Shown: positions 35,069 to 42,951 of the stretch, piece by piece
How the letters are laid out: the number at the start of each line of letters is the position of its first letter
Numbering within the stretch: position 1 is the first letter of the stretch
NCBI RefSeq assembly: GCF_029278605.1
Contig: NZ_CP119573.1
Location: 248,001-312,000 of the forward strand
DNA length: 64,000 nt
Direction of reading: 5' to 3'
Origin: Cupriavidus sp. WKF15
Lineage (GTDB): Bacteria; Pseudomonadota; Gammaproteobacteria; Burkholderiales; Burkholderiaceae
The notes under the pieces: model-generated
Told to the model about the DNA's origin: nothing
The model's input: only the letters and a program-made list of their open reading frames with translations
Databases searched by the model: none
Position numbers and translations under genes: made by a program

Positions 35069-36070
35069 TCAGCGCAGGTACCCCGCCTCGCGGAACCAGT
35101 CCAGCGCATCGCGCAGGCCTTCTATATAGGGGCGCGGCTGGTAGCCCAGTTCGCGCCGGGCCTTGTCGGAACGGAAGAACATGCGGTACTTCGACATATT
35201 GAGCCCGTCCACGGTCACGAACGGCTCCTTGCGCGTCACGCGCGCCACGGCCTCGGCCGCATGGGCGAGCGGGTACAGCGGCCAGCGCGGCAGTTGCAAT
35301 GTCGGCGGACGACGGCCGCACAAGCCGGCGATATCCCGCAGCATCTGCTGCAACATGACGTCATCGCCGCCCAAAATGTAGCGTTCACCGGTCCGGCCGC
35401 GCTCGAGCGCCTGGAAATGGCCCGCGGCTACGTCATCCACGTGCACCAGGTTGAGCCCGGTCTCGACAAAGGCGGGAATCTTGCCGGTGGCGGCCTCGAC
35501 AATGATGCGGCCGGTCGGCGTGGGCCGTACATCGCGCGGGCCGATTGGCGTGGACGGGTTGACGATCACCGCTGGCAGGCCGCGTTCGGCTACCATGCGC
35601 TCGACCAAGCGCTCGGCCAGCACCTTGCTGCGCTTGTACGCGCCGATGGCCTCATGCGGGGCCAGCGGCGCCGTTTCGTCGACGGGCCCGCTCGCCCCTG
35701 CCACGCGCAGCGTGGCCACGCTGCTGGTATAGACCACGCGCTCCACGCCGGCCTGTTGCGCAGCCTCCATGACCGCCATGGTGCCGTCGACATTGGTGCG
35801 GACGATCTCCTCGGGGTCAGGCGCCCACAGCCGGTAATCGGCCGCCACATGGAACAGGTAACGCACGCCCTGCATGGCCGCCGCGACCGCGGCCGGATCA
35901 CGCATGTCCCCCTGCACGACCTCCACCGGCAAGTCCGCAAGGTTGGCGCGCGGGCTCGACGCGCGCGCCAGCGCACGCACGCGCCATCCGCGCGCCAGTG
36001 CCTGCCGCAACACCGCGGATCCGAGAAAACCCGATGCACCCGTCACCAGGACGTAATCGTTTACTGTCAT
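35069..36070 (-). CDS. hpnA: Hopanoid-associated sugar epimerase HpnA
   Basis: A 333-residue extended short-chain dehydrogenase/reductase. The NAD(P)-binding motif is VTGASGFLGSAVL, the catalytic Tyr-Lys pair is in YKRSKVLAERL, and the core also contains LFHVAADYRLWAPDPEEIVRTNVDGT and YTSSVATL. HpnA is annotated in hopanoid loci as a sugar epimerase acting on nucleotide sugars or the ribosyl side chain. It is the only minus-strand gene between hpnB and hpnM and shares a 193-nt spacer with the divergent ispH. Confidence 0.92.
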   Translation of the reverse strand: MTVNDYVLVTGASGFLGSAVLRQALARGWRVRALARASSPRANLADLPVEVVQGDMRDPAAVAAAMQGVRYLFHVAADYRLWAPDPEEIVRTNVDGTMAVMEAAQQAGVERVVYTSSVATLRVAGASGPVDETAPLAPHEAIGAYKRSKVLAERLVERMVAERGLPAVIVNPSTPIGPRDVRPTPTGRIIVEAATGKIPAFVETGLNLVHVDDVAAGHFQALERGRTGERYILGGDDVMLQQMLRDIAGLCGRRPPTLQLPRWPLYPLAHAAEAVARVTRKEPFVTVDGLNMSKYRMFFRSDKARRELGYQPRPYIEGLRDALDWFREAGYLR

Positions 36071-36107
36071 AAACCCGTTTCTCGATGAGATGGGAAAGTC
36101 GCTATCT

Positions 36108-36129
36108 GGTCGCGATTAGGTCGCGATTA
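36108..36129. repeat. Two tandem 11-bp copies in the hpnA-ispH spacer
   Basis: GGTCGCGATTA occurs at 36108-36118 and 36119-36129, followed by a partial third copy (GGTCGC). It lies close to the hpnA start, in its leader or promoter. Confidence 0.6.
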
Positions 36130-36155
36130 GGTCGCTACCAGGAAATGGCTGTCCG

Positions 36156-36204
36156 ACATTTCCGGCGCGACCGGTATATAGTAACCACCATGTGTCGGAA
36201 ATGT
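36156..36204. promoter_or_regulatory. Candidate bipartite operator/promoter of the hopanoid operon
   Basis: ACATTTCCG at 36156-36164 is an exact inverted copy of CGGAAATGT at 36196-36204. Between them lies TATAGT at 36177-36182, a possible -10, with CCGACA at 36153-36158 as a weak -35. A dimeric regulator binding both arms would bracket the promoter of ispH-hpnH-hpnI. Confidence 0.4.
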
Positions 36205-36263
36205 GATTTCTGTACACCTTCCCAATCACTGAAACCCATTAGAGGGTCCGGGGGGCCTACCGT

Positions 36264-37241
36264 ATGCAGGTGATTCTTGCTCAACCCCGAGGCTTTTGTG
36301 CCGGTGTCGTGCGTGCGATCGAGATTGTCGACCGCGCGCTCGTCAAGCACGGAGCCCCGGTGTTCGTGCGACACGAAATCGTGCACAACAAGCATGTTGT
36401 GGAGGGATTGAAGAACAAGGGCGCGCGTTTCGTCGAAGAACTCGACGAGGTCCCCGCGGGCGCCGTCACGATTTTCAGCGCGCACGGTGTTTCTCGCGCG
36501 GTAGTGGCAGATGCCGGGCAGCGCCAGTTGCACGCGATCGACGCGACCTGCCCGCTTGTGATCAAGGTGCATAACCAGGGCCGGCAGTACGCGGCCAGCG
36601 GCCGTACCGTGATCCTGATCGGCCATGCCGGCCACCCCGAGGTCGAAGGCACCATGGGCCAGATCCCCGGCAAGGTGATCCTGGTGCAGAACGAGGCGCA
36701 GGTGGAGAATCTCGACCTGCCCGCCGACACCCCGGTGGCCTACGTCACCCAGACCACGCTCAGCGTGGACGACACCCGCAATATCATCGCCGCGCTGGGA
36801 CGCCGTTTCAGCAATCTGGTCGGGCCCGACACGCGCGACATCTGCTATGCCACGCAGAACCGGCAGAGCGCGGTGCGGGACCTGTGCAAGCTCGCCGATG
36901 TCATCCTCGTCATCGGCGCCACCAACAGCTCCAATTCCAACCGGCTGCGCGAGATCGGCACCGAAAGCGGCGTGCCGAGCTACCTGATCGCCGACGGCAG
37001 CGAACTCGACCCGGCCTGGGTCGCAGGCGCTAATATTGTCGGCATCACGGCCGGCGCCTCCGCGCCCGAAGAAATGGTCGAAGACGTGATTGCCACGTTG
37101 CGCCGCCTGGGCCCCGTGGAAGTCTCGACCATGGAAGGCCGCGAGGAGCATGCCGAGTTCCGCCTGCCCGCGGAGCTGGCCGATGTCCGCTCCACGGCGG
37201 CCACGCCCGACCCCGAGCCCGTCGAGAAGGTCGCCGGCTGA
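36264..37241 (+). CDS. ispH: 4-hydroxy-3-methylbut-2-enyl diphosphate reductase
   Basis: A 325-residue [4Fe-4S] enzyme making isopentenyl and dimethylallyl diphosphate, the isoprenoid precursors of hopene. Three cluster cysteines are present: Cys12 (GFCAG), Cys96 (ATCPL) and Cys194 (ICYATQNRQ). Other signatures are [13 protein letters not shown] and [14 protein letters not shown]. The C-terminus is extended with an acidic tail. Its place at the head of the hpn genes suggests a dedicated supply copy, with a housekeeping copy expected elsewhere; the latter is inference. Confidence 0.96.
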   Translation: MQVILAQPRGFCAGVVRAIEIVDRALVKHGAPVFVRHEIVHNKHVVEGLKNKGARFVEELDEVPAGAVTIFSAHGVSRAVVADAGQRQLHAIDATCPLVIKVHNQGRQYAASGRTVILIGHAGHPEVEGTMGQIPGKVILVQNEAQVENLDLPADTPVAYVTQTTLSVDDTRNIIAALGRRFSNLVGPDTRDICYATQNRQSAVRDLCKLADVILVIGATNSSNSNRLREIGTESGVPSYLIADGSELDPAWVAGANIVGITAGASAPEEMVEDVIATLRRLGPVEVSTMEGREEHAEFRLPAELADVRSTAATPDPEPVEKVAG

Positions 37242-37268
37242 ACCCCATCAAAGAAGAAGGAAGTCCCC

Positions 37269-38429
37269 TTGGCTATTCCGTTCCTGCAGGTCGCCCGCGT
37301 GGGCGCCTACATTGTCGGCAAGCATCTGGCGCGCCAGAAGCGCTATCCGCTCGCGCTCATGCTGGAACCGTTGTTCCGCTGCAACCTTGCCTGCAATGGC
37401 TGCGGCAAGATCGACTACCCGGACCCGATCCTCAACCAGCGCCTGTCCGTCGAGGAGTGCCTGGGCGCAGTCGATGAATGCGGCGCGCCGGTGGTGTCGA
37501 TCGCCGGCGGCGAGCCGCTGCTGCACAAGGACATGCCCGAGATCGTGCGCGGCATCGTCGCGCGGCGCAAGTTCGTCTACCTGTGCACCAATGCGCTGCT
37601 GATGGAAAAGAAGCTGGACCAGTACGAGCCCAGCCCCTACTTCGTCTGGTCCGTTCACCTGGACGGCGACCGCGAGATGCACGACCACTCGGTCAGCCAG
37701 GAAGGTGTCTACGACCGCGCTGTCGAGGCCATCCGTGCCGCCAAGGCGCGCGGCTTCCGCGTCAACATCAACTGCACGCTGTTCAACGATGCCAGGCCCG
37801 AACGCGTGGCCGCGTTCTTCGATACGGTCAAGGCGATGGGCGTGGACGGCATCACGGTCTCGCCGGGCTACGCCTACGAGCGCGCGCCGGACCAGCAGCA
37901 CTTCCTGAACCGCGGCAAGACCAAGCAGCTGTTCCGCGACATTCTGAGCCGCGGCCGCGGCAAGAACTGGTCGTTCAGCCAGTCGACCATGTTCCTCGAC
38001 TTCCTGGCCGGCAACCAGACCTACCACTGCACGCCCTGGGGCAACCCGGCGCGCACGGTCTTTGGCTGGCAGCGGCCCTGCTACCTCGTCGGCGAAGGCT
38101 ATGTGCAGACCTTCAAGGAGCTGATGGAAGAGACCGACTGGGACGCCTACGGCACCGGCAACTACGAGAAGTGCGCCGACTGCATGGTCCACAGCGGCTA
38201 CGAGGCCACGGCCGTGGCCGACACGTTCGCGCATCCGCTCAAGGCGCTTGGCGTGAGCCTGCGCGGCGTAAAGACCGAGGGCGCGATGGCCCCGGACATC
38301 CCGCTCGACAAGCAACGTCCTGCCGATTACGTGTTCTCGCGCCACGTAGAGATCAAGCTGGCCGAGATCGGCCGGGCCCAGCCGCGCAAGGAACAGCCGG
38401 CCAGGGCGGAGACCACGGCGGCCCACTGA
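37269..38429 (+). CDS. hpnH: Adenosyl-hopene transferase HpnH (radical SAM)
   Basis: A 386-residue B12-independent radical-SAM enzyme that adds an adenosyl group to diploptene, the first side-chain step. The cluster motif is CNLACNGC (Cys38, Cys42, Cys45). Conserved segments include SIAGGEPLLHKDMPEIV and VVSIAGG. The start codon is TTG at 37269, supported by AAGAAGGAAG upstream and by the family-typical AIPFLQVARVGAYIVG. It is 27 nt after ispH and 6 nt before hpnI. Confidence 0.95.
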   Translation: MAIPFLQVARVGAYIVGKHLARQKRYPLALMLEPLFRCNLACNGCGKIDYPDPILNQRLSVEECLGAVDECGAPVVSIAGGEPLLHKDMPEIVRGIVARRKFVYLCTNALLMEKKLDQYEPSPYFVWSVHLDGDREMHDHSVSQEGVYDRAVEAIRAAKARGFRVNINCTLFNDARPERVAAFFDTVKAMGVDGITVSPGYAYERAPDQQHFLNRGKTKQLFRDILSRGRGKNWSFSQSTMFLDFLAGNQTYHCTPWGNPARTVFGWQRPCYLVGEGYVQTFKELMEETDWDAYGTGNYEKCADCMVHSGYEATAVADTFAHPLKALGVSLRGVKTEGAMAPDIPLDKQRPADYVFSRHVEIKLAEIGRAQPRKEQPARAETTAAH

Positions 38430-38435
38430 ACACCG

Positions 38436-39560
38436 ATGCCCGCGGAAGCTGCGGCCATGGCCGCGACCCTGCTTGGCAGTGCGCTGACCTGCGTGTCGGC
38501 GGGCTATGCCGTGGCCGCCGCCATGCTGACGCGGCGCGCGGCCGTGCGTCCTGATCTTCCCGCTACCGGCGGCGAAGTCCGCGCCAGCGTGCTCAAGCCG
38601 CTGTGCGGGGCCGAGCCGCGCCTGTACGACAACCTGGCCACGCTGTGCCGGCAATCAGTGACCGGCTACCAGATCGTATGCGGCGTACGCGATCCGGACG
38701 ATCCCGCCATTGCCGTCGTGCGGCGCCTGCAGCAGGACTTCCCGGGCACGGACATCACACTGGTCATCGACCCGCGCGTGCATGGCAGCAACCTCAAGGT
38801 CAGCAACCTGATCAACCTGGCCGCGCAGGCGCGCCATGACCTGCTGGTCGTGGCCGACAGCGATATCGCCGTGCCGCCCGACTACCTGGTGCGCGTCACC
38901 GCGCCGCTGGCCGACCCCGGCGTCGGCATCGTCACCTGCCTGTACCGCGGGCGCCCCGTCGGCGCCTTCTGGGCGAAGCTCGGCGCGCAGTTCATCGACG
39001 ACTGGTTCGCGCCGTCCGTACGCATTGCGCATGCGGGCGGTTCGCGCCGCTTCGCCTTCGGCGCGACCATCGCGCTGCGCCGCGACACCTTGACGCAGAT
39101 CGGCGGCTTCGCGTCGCTGTCCGACCGGCTCGCCGACGACTTCTGGCTCGGCGAGCTGACCCGGCAGGCCGGGCTGCGCACAGTGCTATCCGACGTGGTC
39201 GTCACCACCGACGTGACCGAGACGCGGCTGGCCGAACTGTGGACGCATGAACTGCGCTGGCTGCGCACCATCCGCTCGCTGAACCCGGCGGGCTTTGCTT
39301 TTACCTTCATCACCTTTACGTGGCCGATGCTGGTGCTCGGCGTGGCGTTGTCGCCGACCCCGGCGATGCTGGCGGTTGCCCTGGCGGGACTGGTGGCGCG
39401 CTGCACATTGGCCGGATCCCTGTCGGCCGCGGTCAGGTCGCCGCTGCGCGACGTGCTGTTGCTGGCTGGATGGGGCAGTGCGCTGGCGGGCAGGCAAGTG
39501 CGCTGGCGCGATCGGATTCTCCCGGTGCGCGATCCAGTTCAGGATGGCAAGGTATTGTGA
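38436..39560 (+). CDS. hpnI: Hopanoid biosynthesis glycosyltransferase HpnI
   Basis: A 374-residue family-2 glycosyltransferase adding N-acetylglucosamine to bacteriohopanetetrol. It has an N-terminal helix (LLGSALTCVSAGYAVAAAML), SVLKPLCGAEPRLYDNLATLCRQS, VVADSDIAVPPDYL, a processive-type motif FAFGATIALRRDTLTQIGGF, and hydrophobic C-terminal helices. The stop codon lies inside a perfect palindrome (39555-39566). In related loci hpnJ follows directly; here a regulator/HEPN pair intervenes. Confidence 0.9.
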   Translation: MPAEAAAMAATLLGSALTCVSAGYAVAAAMLTRRAAVRPDLPATGGEVRASVLKPLCGAEPRLYDNLATLCRQSVTGYQIVCGVRDPDDPAIAVVRRLQQDFPGTDITLVIDPRVHGSNLKVSNLINLAAQARHDLLVVADSDIAVPPDYLVRVTAPLADPGVGIVTCLYRGRPVGAFWAKLGAQFIDDWFAPSVRIAHAGGSRRFAFGATIALRRDTLTQIGGFASLSDRLADDFWLGELTRQAGLRTVLSDVVVTTDVTETRLAELWTHELRWLRTIRSLNPAGFAFTFITFTWPMLVLGVALSPTPAMLAVALAGLVARCTLAGSLSAAVRSPLRDVLLLAGWGSALAGRQVRWRDRILPVRDPVQDGKVL

Positions 39561-39566
39561 TCACAA
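39555..39566. promoter_or_regulatory. Perfect 12-bp palindrome at the hpnI stop
   Basis: TTGTGATCACAA spans the TGA stop of hpnI. It resembles a CRP/FNR-type half-site pair with no spacer and lies ~20 nt upstream of the -35 of the next gene. Its binding partner is unknown. Confidence 0.4.
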
Positions 39567-39587
39567 CACCACCCGCACGCGGTCCTG

Positions 39588-39621
39588 TTGTCAATGAAGC
39601 TTTTTTAGCTACAATCGTAGC
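39588..39621 (+). promoter_or_regulatory. Sigma-70-type promoter and operator of the HTH-nucleotidyltransferase gene
   Basis: TTGTCA at 39588-39593 and TACAAT at 39610-39615 are separated by 16 nt. The predicted start lies a few nucleotides before the ATG at 39627, so the transcript would be nearly leaderless. A small inverted repeat (GCTAC-AATC-GTAGC, 39608-39621) overlaps the -10, the expected site for autorepression. Confidence 0.55.
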
Positions 39622-39626
39622 CATAA

Positions 39627-40253
39627 ATGCTTCAATCACTCTCCGATACCCTCTTTGGCGAATATCGCCGCCGCGTGCTGGGTCTGCTCCTGTTGCATCC
39701 GGAGGCGTCCTATCACGTGCGCGAGATCGCGCGGCTGACGGACACCGCGCCGGGAACGCTTCACAAGGAACTGAGCAAGCTGGCACAAGCAGGCATCCTG
39801 ATCCGGGAACCGCGCGGCAACCAGCTCGCATACCGCGCCAATCGAGCGTCGCCGGTGTTCGAGGAGCTGTCCAGCATCATGAGGAAGACTTCTGGGCTGG
39901 CAGACGTGCTGACCCAGGCGCTGCAACCTTGCGCGCACGAGATCGACGCCGCTTTCATCTACGGCTCGACAGCAAGCGGACGCGAGACGGCGCAGAGCGA
40001 CGTGGATATCATGCTGATCGGCGACATTGGCTTCGCGCGGGCTGTACAGCTGCTGTACCCGGCGCAGGCCTCCCTGGCGCGGGAGATCAATCCGAAGGTG
40101 CTCTCCCGCCAAGAATGGCGCGCGGGGCTGGCGAACAACGACGCGTTTCTGCGCGGCGTGCTGGCCAAGCCGAAGTTATTCGTGATCGGAAGCGACCATG
40201 ACCTTGGAGAACTTGCTGGGAATCAGCCTGGACGCAATCCAGCCGGATCGTGA
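39627..40253 (+). CDS. wHTH-nucleotidyltransferase fusion (MNT-type antitoxin candidate)
   Basis: A 208-residue protein with two parts. Residues ~10-75 form a winged helix (RRVLGLLLLHPEASYHVREIARLTDTAPGTLHKELSKLAQAGILIREP). Residues ~100-180 form a minimal nucleotidyltransferase with the motif GSTASGRETAQSDVDIMLIG (Gly113-Ser114, Asp125, Asp127). In MNT/HEPN toxin-antitoxin pairs the nucleotidyltransferase modifies and neutralises the HEPN partner. The downstream gene overlaps by 56 nt and encodes a HEPN-like protein. It has its own promoter and interrupts the hpn gene order. Confidence 0.85.
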   Translation: MLQSLSDTLFGEYRRRVLGLLLLHPEASYHVREIARLTDTAPGTLHKELSKLAQAGILIREPRGNQLAYRANRASPVFEELSSIMRKTSGLADVLTQALQPCAHEIDAAFIYGSTASGRETAQSDVDIMLIGDIGFARAVQLLYPAQASLAREINPKVLSRQEWRAGLANNDAFLRGVLAKPKLFVIGSDHDLGELAGNQPGRNPAGS

Positions 40254-40635
40254 ACAGATCGCGCGCCTGCTCGCAGCGGCCGAACGCAATCTGAGCGACG
40301 CCGGCATCGAAGCGCTTAGCCATGAGAACCGGTTTGATGCAGCCTATAAGGCGATCATGCAAGCCGCGCTCGCGGCACTGCATGCCAATGGCTACCGGAC
40401 GCTGACCAGCCGGCCCGACCATCACCAGACAACCTTGCAGTCCCTGACGAAGACGATCGGCTGGCCAGCCGACCGCATGATCCTGCTCGACGCCCTGCGC
40501 GAGCAGCGCAATCTTTCCGACTATTCCGGCGACCTCGTGCCGGCTTCGGCCGTACGCGAGTGCATTGCCAATGCCACCGCACTGATCGCTGACGTCAAGG
40601 CGTGGCTCCATGCCAACAAGCCGCAGCTGATCTGA
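40198..40635 (+). CDS. HEPN-domain protein (toxin candidate)
   Basis: A 145-residue mainly helical protein paired with the nucleotidyltransferase gene. HEPN features are the N-terminal helix ENRFDAAYKAIMQAALAALHANGYRT and the C-terminal REQRNLSDYSGDLVPASAVRECIANATALIADV. The classical RNase signature Rx4-6H is not evident; the corresponding loop reads RNLSDYSG (residues 104-111), as in a subset of HEPN partners. It may thus be a non-RNase HEPN or a substrate-binding partner. It ends 21 nt before hpnJ. Confidence 0.7.
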   Translation: MTLENLLGISLDAIQPDREQIARLLAAAERNLSDAGIEALSHENRFDAAYKAIMQAALAALHANGYRTLTSRPDHHQTTLQSLTKTIGWPADRMILLDALREQRNLSDYSGDLVPASAVRECIANATALIADVKAWLHANKPQLI

Positions 40636-40656
40636 CCTGACAAAATCAAGGCCGCT

Positions 40657-42081
40657 ATGAAAAAAACCCTCTTCCTCCAGGCCCCCTCCTTCGACGGCTT
40701 TGACGGCGGCGCCGGTTCGCGCTACCAGGCCAAGCGCGAGATCAAGTCGTTCTGGTATCCGACCTGGCTGGCGCAGCCGGCCGCGCTGGTGCCCGGCAGC
40801 CGCGTGCTCGACGCGCCCGCCGATGAACTGACGCCGCAGCAGACGCTCGATATCGCCGTCGACTACGACCTGGTCATCATCCACACCAGCACGCCGTCGT
40901 TCCCGACCGATGCCAAGTTCGCCGAGGAGCTCAAGAAGCGCAAGCCCGGCGTGATGATCGGCATGGTCGGCGCCAAGCCGGCAGTCGACCCCGGCGGCAC
41001 GCTCGGCGCCAGCGACGCGATCGACTTCGTCTGCCGCGAGGAATTCGACTACACCTGCCAGGACGTAGCCGCGGGCAAGCCCCTCAAGGACATTCTCGGG
41101 CTGTCGTACCGCCTGCCCGATGGCTCGCTCGAGCACAACGGCCAGCGCCCGATGATCGAGAACATGGACGAGCTGCCCTTCGTGGCCCCCGTCTACCAGC
41201 GCGACCTGAAGATCGAGAACTACTTCATCGGCTACCTGAAGCACCCGTACGTGTCGATCTACACGGGGCGCGGCTGCCGTTCGCGCTGCACTTTCTGCCT
41301 GTGGCCGCAGACGGTCGGCGGACACCGCTACCGCACGCGCTCGGCCGAGAGCGTGATCGCCGAGGTGAAATGGATCAAGGAGAACATGCCCGAGGTGAAG
41401 GAGATCATGTTCGACGACGACACCTTCACCGATTTCAAGCCGCGCGTGGAGGAAATCGCGCGCGGGCTCGGCAAGCTCGGCGTGACGTGGTCGTGCAATG
41501 CCAAGGCCAACGTGCCGTACAGCACGCTCAAGATCATGAAGGAGAACGGCCTGCGCCTGCTGCTGGTCGGCTATGAATCGGGCGACGACCAGATCCTGCT
41601 GAACATCAAGAAGGGCCTGCGCACGGATATCGCGCGCCGCTTCACCGAAGATTGCCGCAAGCTCGGCATCCAGATCCACGGCACCTTCATCCTGGGCCTG
41701 CCCGGCGAAACGCAGGAGACCATCGAGAAGACCATCGCCTACGCCAAGGAGATCAATCCGCACACCATCCAGGTGTCGCTGGCGGCGCCCTACCCCGGCA
41801 CCACGCTGTACCAGCAGGCGGTCGACAATGGCTGGCTCGAAGAGAACAAGGTCATCAACCTCGTCAATGACAAGGGCGTGCAGCTCGCGGCAATCAGCTA
41901 TCCGCACCTGTCGAAGGAAGAGATCTACCGCGGCGTGGAGCGCTTCTATAAGCAGTTCTACTTCCGTCCCGGCAAGATCTGGGAGATCGTGCGCGAGATG
42001 CTGGGCAGCTGGGACATGATGAAGCGGCGCCTGCGCGAAGGCGTGGAGTTCTTCCGCTTCCTGAGTTCACGCGAGGCCTGA
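40657..42081 (+). CDS. hpnJ: Hopanoid radical-SAM protein HpnJ
   Basis: A 474-residue enzyme with a B12-binding-like N-terminal domain and a radical-SAM core. The cluster motif is CRSRCTFC (Cys207, Cys211, Cys214), in SIYTGRGCRSRCTFCLWPQ. HpnJ is required for the cyclitol ether of the hopanoid head group, by ring contraction of the glucosamine. AAGG lies ~7 nt before the ATG. It is separated from hpnI by the nucleotidyltransferase/HEPN pair but stays co-oriented. Confidence 0.94.
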   Translation: MKKTLFLQAPSFDGFDGGAGSRYQAKREIKSFWYPTWLAQPAALVPGSRVLDAPADELTPQQTLDIAVDYDLVIIHTSTPSFPTDAKFAEELKKRKPGVMIGMVGAKPAVDPGGTLGASDAIDFVCREEFDYTCQDVAAGKPLKDILGLSYRLPDGSLEHNGQRPMIENMDELPFVAPVYQRDLKIENYFIGYLKHPYVSIYTGRGCRSRCTFCLWPQTVGGHRYRTRSAESVIAEVKWIKENMPEVKEIMFDDDTFTDFKPRVEEIARGLGKLGVTWSCNAKANVPYSTLKIMKENGLRLLLVGYESGDDQILLNIKKGLRTDIARRFTEDCRKLGIQIHGTFILGLPGETQETIEKTIAYAKEINPHTIQVSLAAPYPGTTLYQQAVDNGWLEENKVINLVNDKGVQLAAISYPHLSKEEIYRGVERFYKQFYFRPGKIWEIVREMLGSWDMMKRRLREGVEFFRFLSSREA

Positions 42082-42941
42082 TCCTGCCGTCCCATAGCAC
42101 CACCGCCGCCTCCGCCACGCGTCGCGCGCGCGGCCTGATCATCACCGCCGACGACTTCGGCCTGCATACCGCCGTCAACGAGGCGGTGGAACTTGCGCAT
42201 CGCGACGGCGTGCTCAACGCGGCCAGCCTGATGGTGTCCGCGCCCGAAGCCGGCGACGCGGTCGCGCGCGCGAGACGGCTGCCATCGCTGCGCGTAGGAC
42301 TGCATGTCGTGCTGGCCGATGGTCCGGCAATGCTGCCGCGCGCGGCCATTCCCGATCTCGTCGATGCGCAGGGCCGCTTCGGCTCGGCCATGGCGCGCGA
42401 CGGCTGCCGCTTCTTCTTCCTGCCGCATGTACGGCGCCAGCTCGCCGCGGAGATCCGCGCGCAGTTCGAGGCATTCGCCGCGACCGGCCTGCCGCTGGAT
42501 CACGTCAATACGCACAAGCACTTCCACCTGCATCCGACCGTGCTGTCGCTGATCCTGTCGATCGGTCGCGAGTTCGGCCTGCGCGCCGTGCGGCTGCCGC
42601 TGGAATCCGACGCTCCGCTGCTGCTGCGCCCGTGGCTGGCGCTGCTGCGCCGGCGGCTGCGGCGTGCCGGCATCGCGCACAACGACTACGTGGTCGGCAT
42701 CGCAAACAGCGGCGCCATGGATGAAGCCGTGCTGCTGGCCGCGCTCGCGAAGCTGCCCGACGGCATCGGTGAAATCTACCTGCATCCGGCGGTCACGTCG
42801 GGCGCGGCCATCGCGCCGACCATGGCAGGCTACCGCCACGCCGACGAACTGGCCGCGCTGCTGTCGCCGCGTGTGCGCGCCGCCCTCGATGCGGCCGGCG
42901 TGCGGCGCGGCGGCTTTGCCGACGTGCTGGCGACGGCCTGA
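42078..42941 (+). CDS. hpnK: Hopanoid deacetylase HpnK (probable CTG start)
   Basis: A 287-residue YdjC-type deacetylase that removes the acetyl group from the hopanoid-linked GlcNAc. The essential N-terminal metal motif GLIITADDFGLHTAVNEA and the later HVNTHKHFHLHPTV are both in frame. No ATG, GTG or TTG precedes the TADDFG motif in frame; the first GTG (42186) would delete it. A CTG at 42078 overlaps the hpnJ stop as CTGA, mirroring the ATGA overlaps of neighbouring genes, and is my preferred start. A sequencing error is an alternative. Confidence 0.82.
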   Translation: MILPSHSTTAASATRRARGLIITADDFGLHTAVNEAVELAHRDGVLNAASLMVSAPEAGDAVARARRLPSLRVGLHVVLADGPAMLPRAAIPDLVDAQGRFGSAMARDGCRFFFLPHVRRQLAAEIRAQFEAFAATGLPLDHVNTHKHFHLHPTVLSLILSIGREFGLRAVRLPLESDAPLLLRPWLALLRRRLRRAGIAHNDYVVGIANSGAMDEAVLLAALAKLPDGIGEIYLHPAVTSGAAIAPTMAGYRHADELAALLSPRVRAALDAAGVRRGGFADVLATA

Positions 42942-42951
42942 GCCCACTCAC

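Noticed and set aside
36085..36273. A 62-codon plus-strand ORF in the hpnA-ispH spacer
   Set aside because: It lies over the repeats and promoter-like elements, overlaps the ispH start and lacks a ribosome-binding site.
40087..41907. A 606-codon minus-strand open frame opposite hpnJ and the HEPN gene
   Set aside because: It runs across three plus-strand genes with good motifs and is Val/Arg/Asp-rich without domains.
42186..42941. hpnK starting at the GTG at 42186
   Set aside because: This start removes the conserved TADDFG metal-binding motif, so it cannot be the functional N-terminus.
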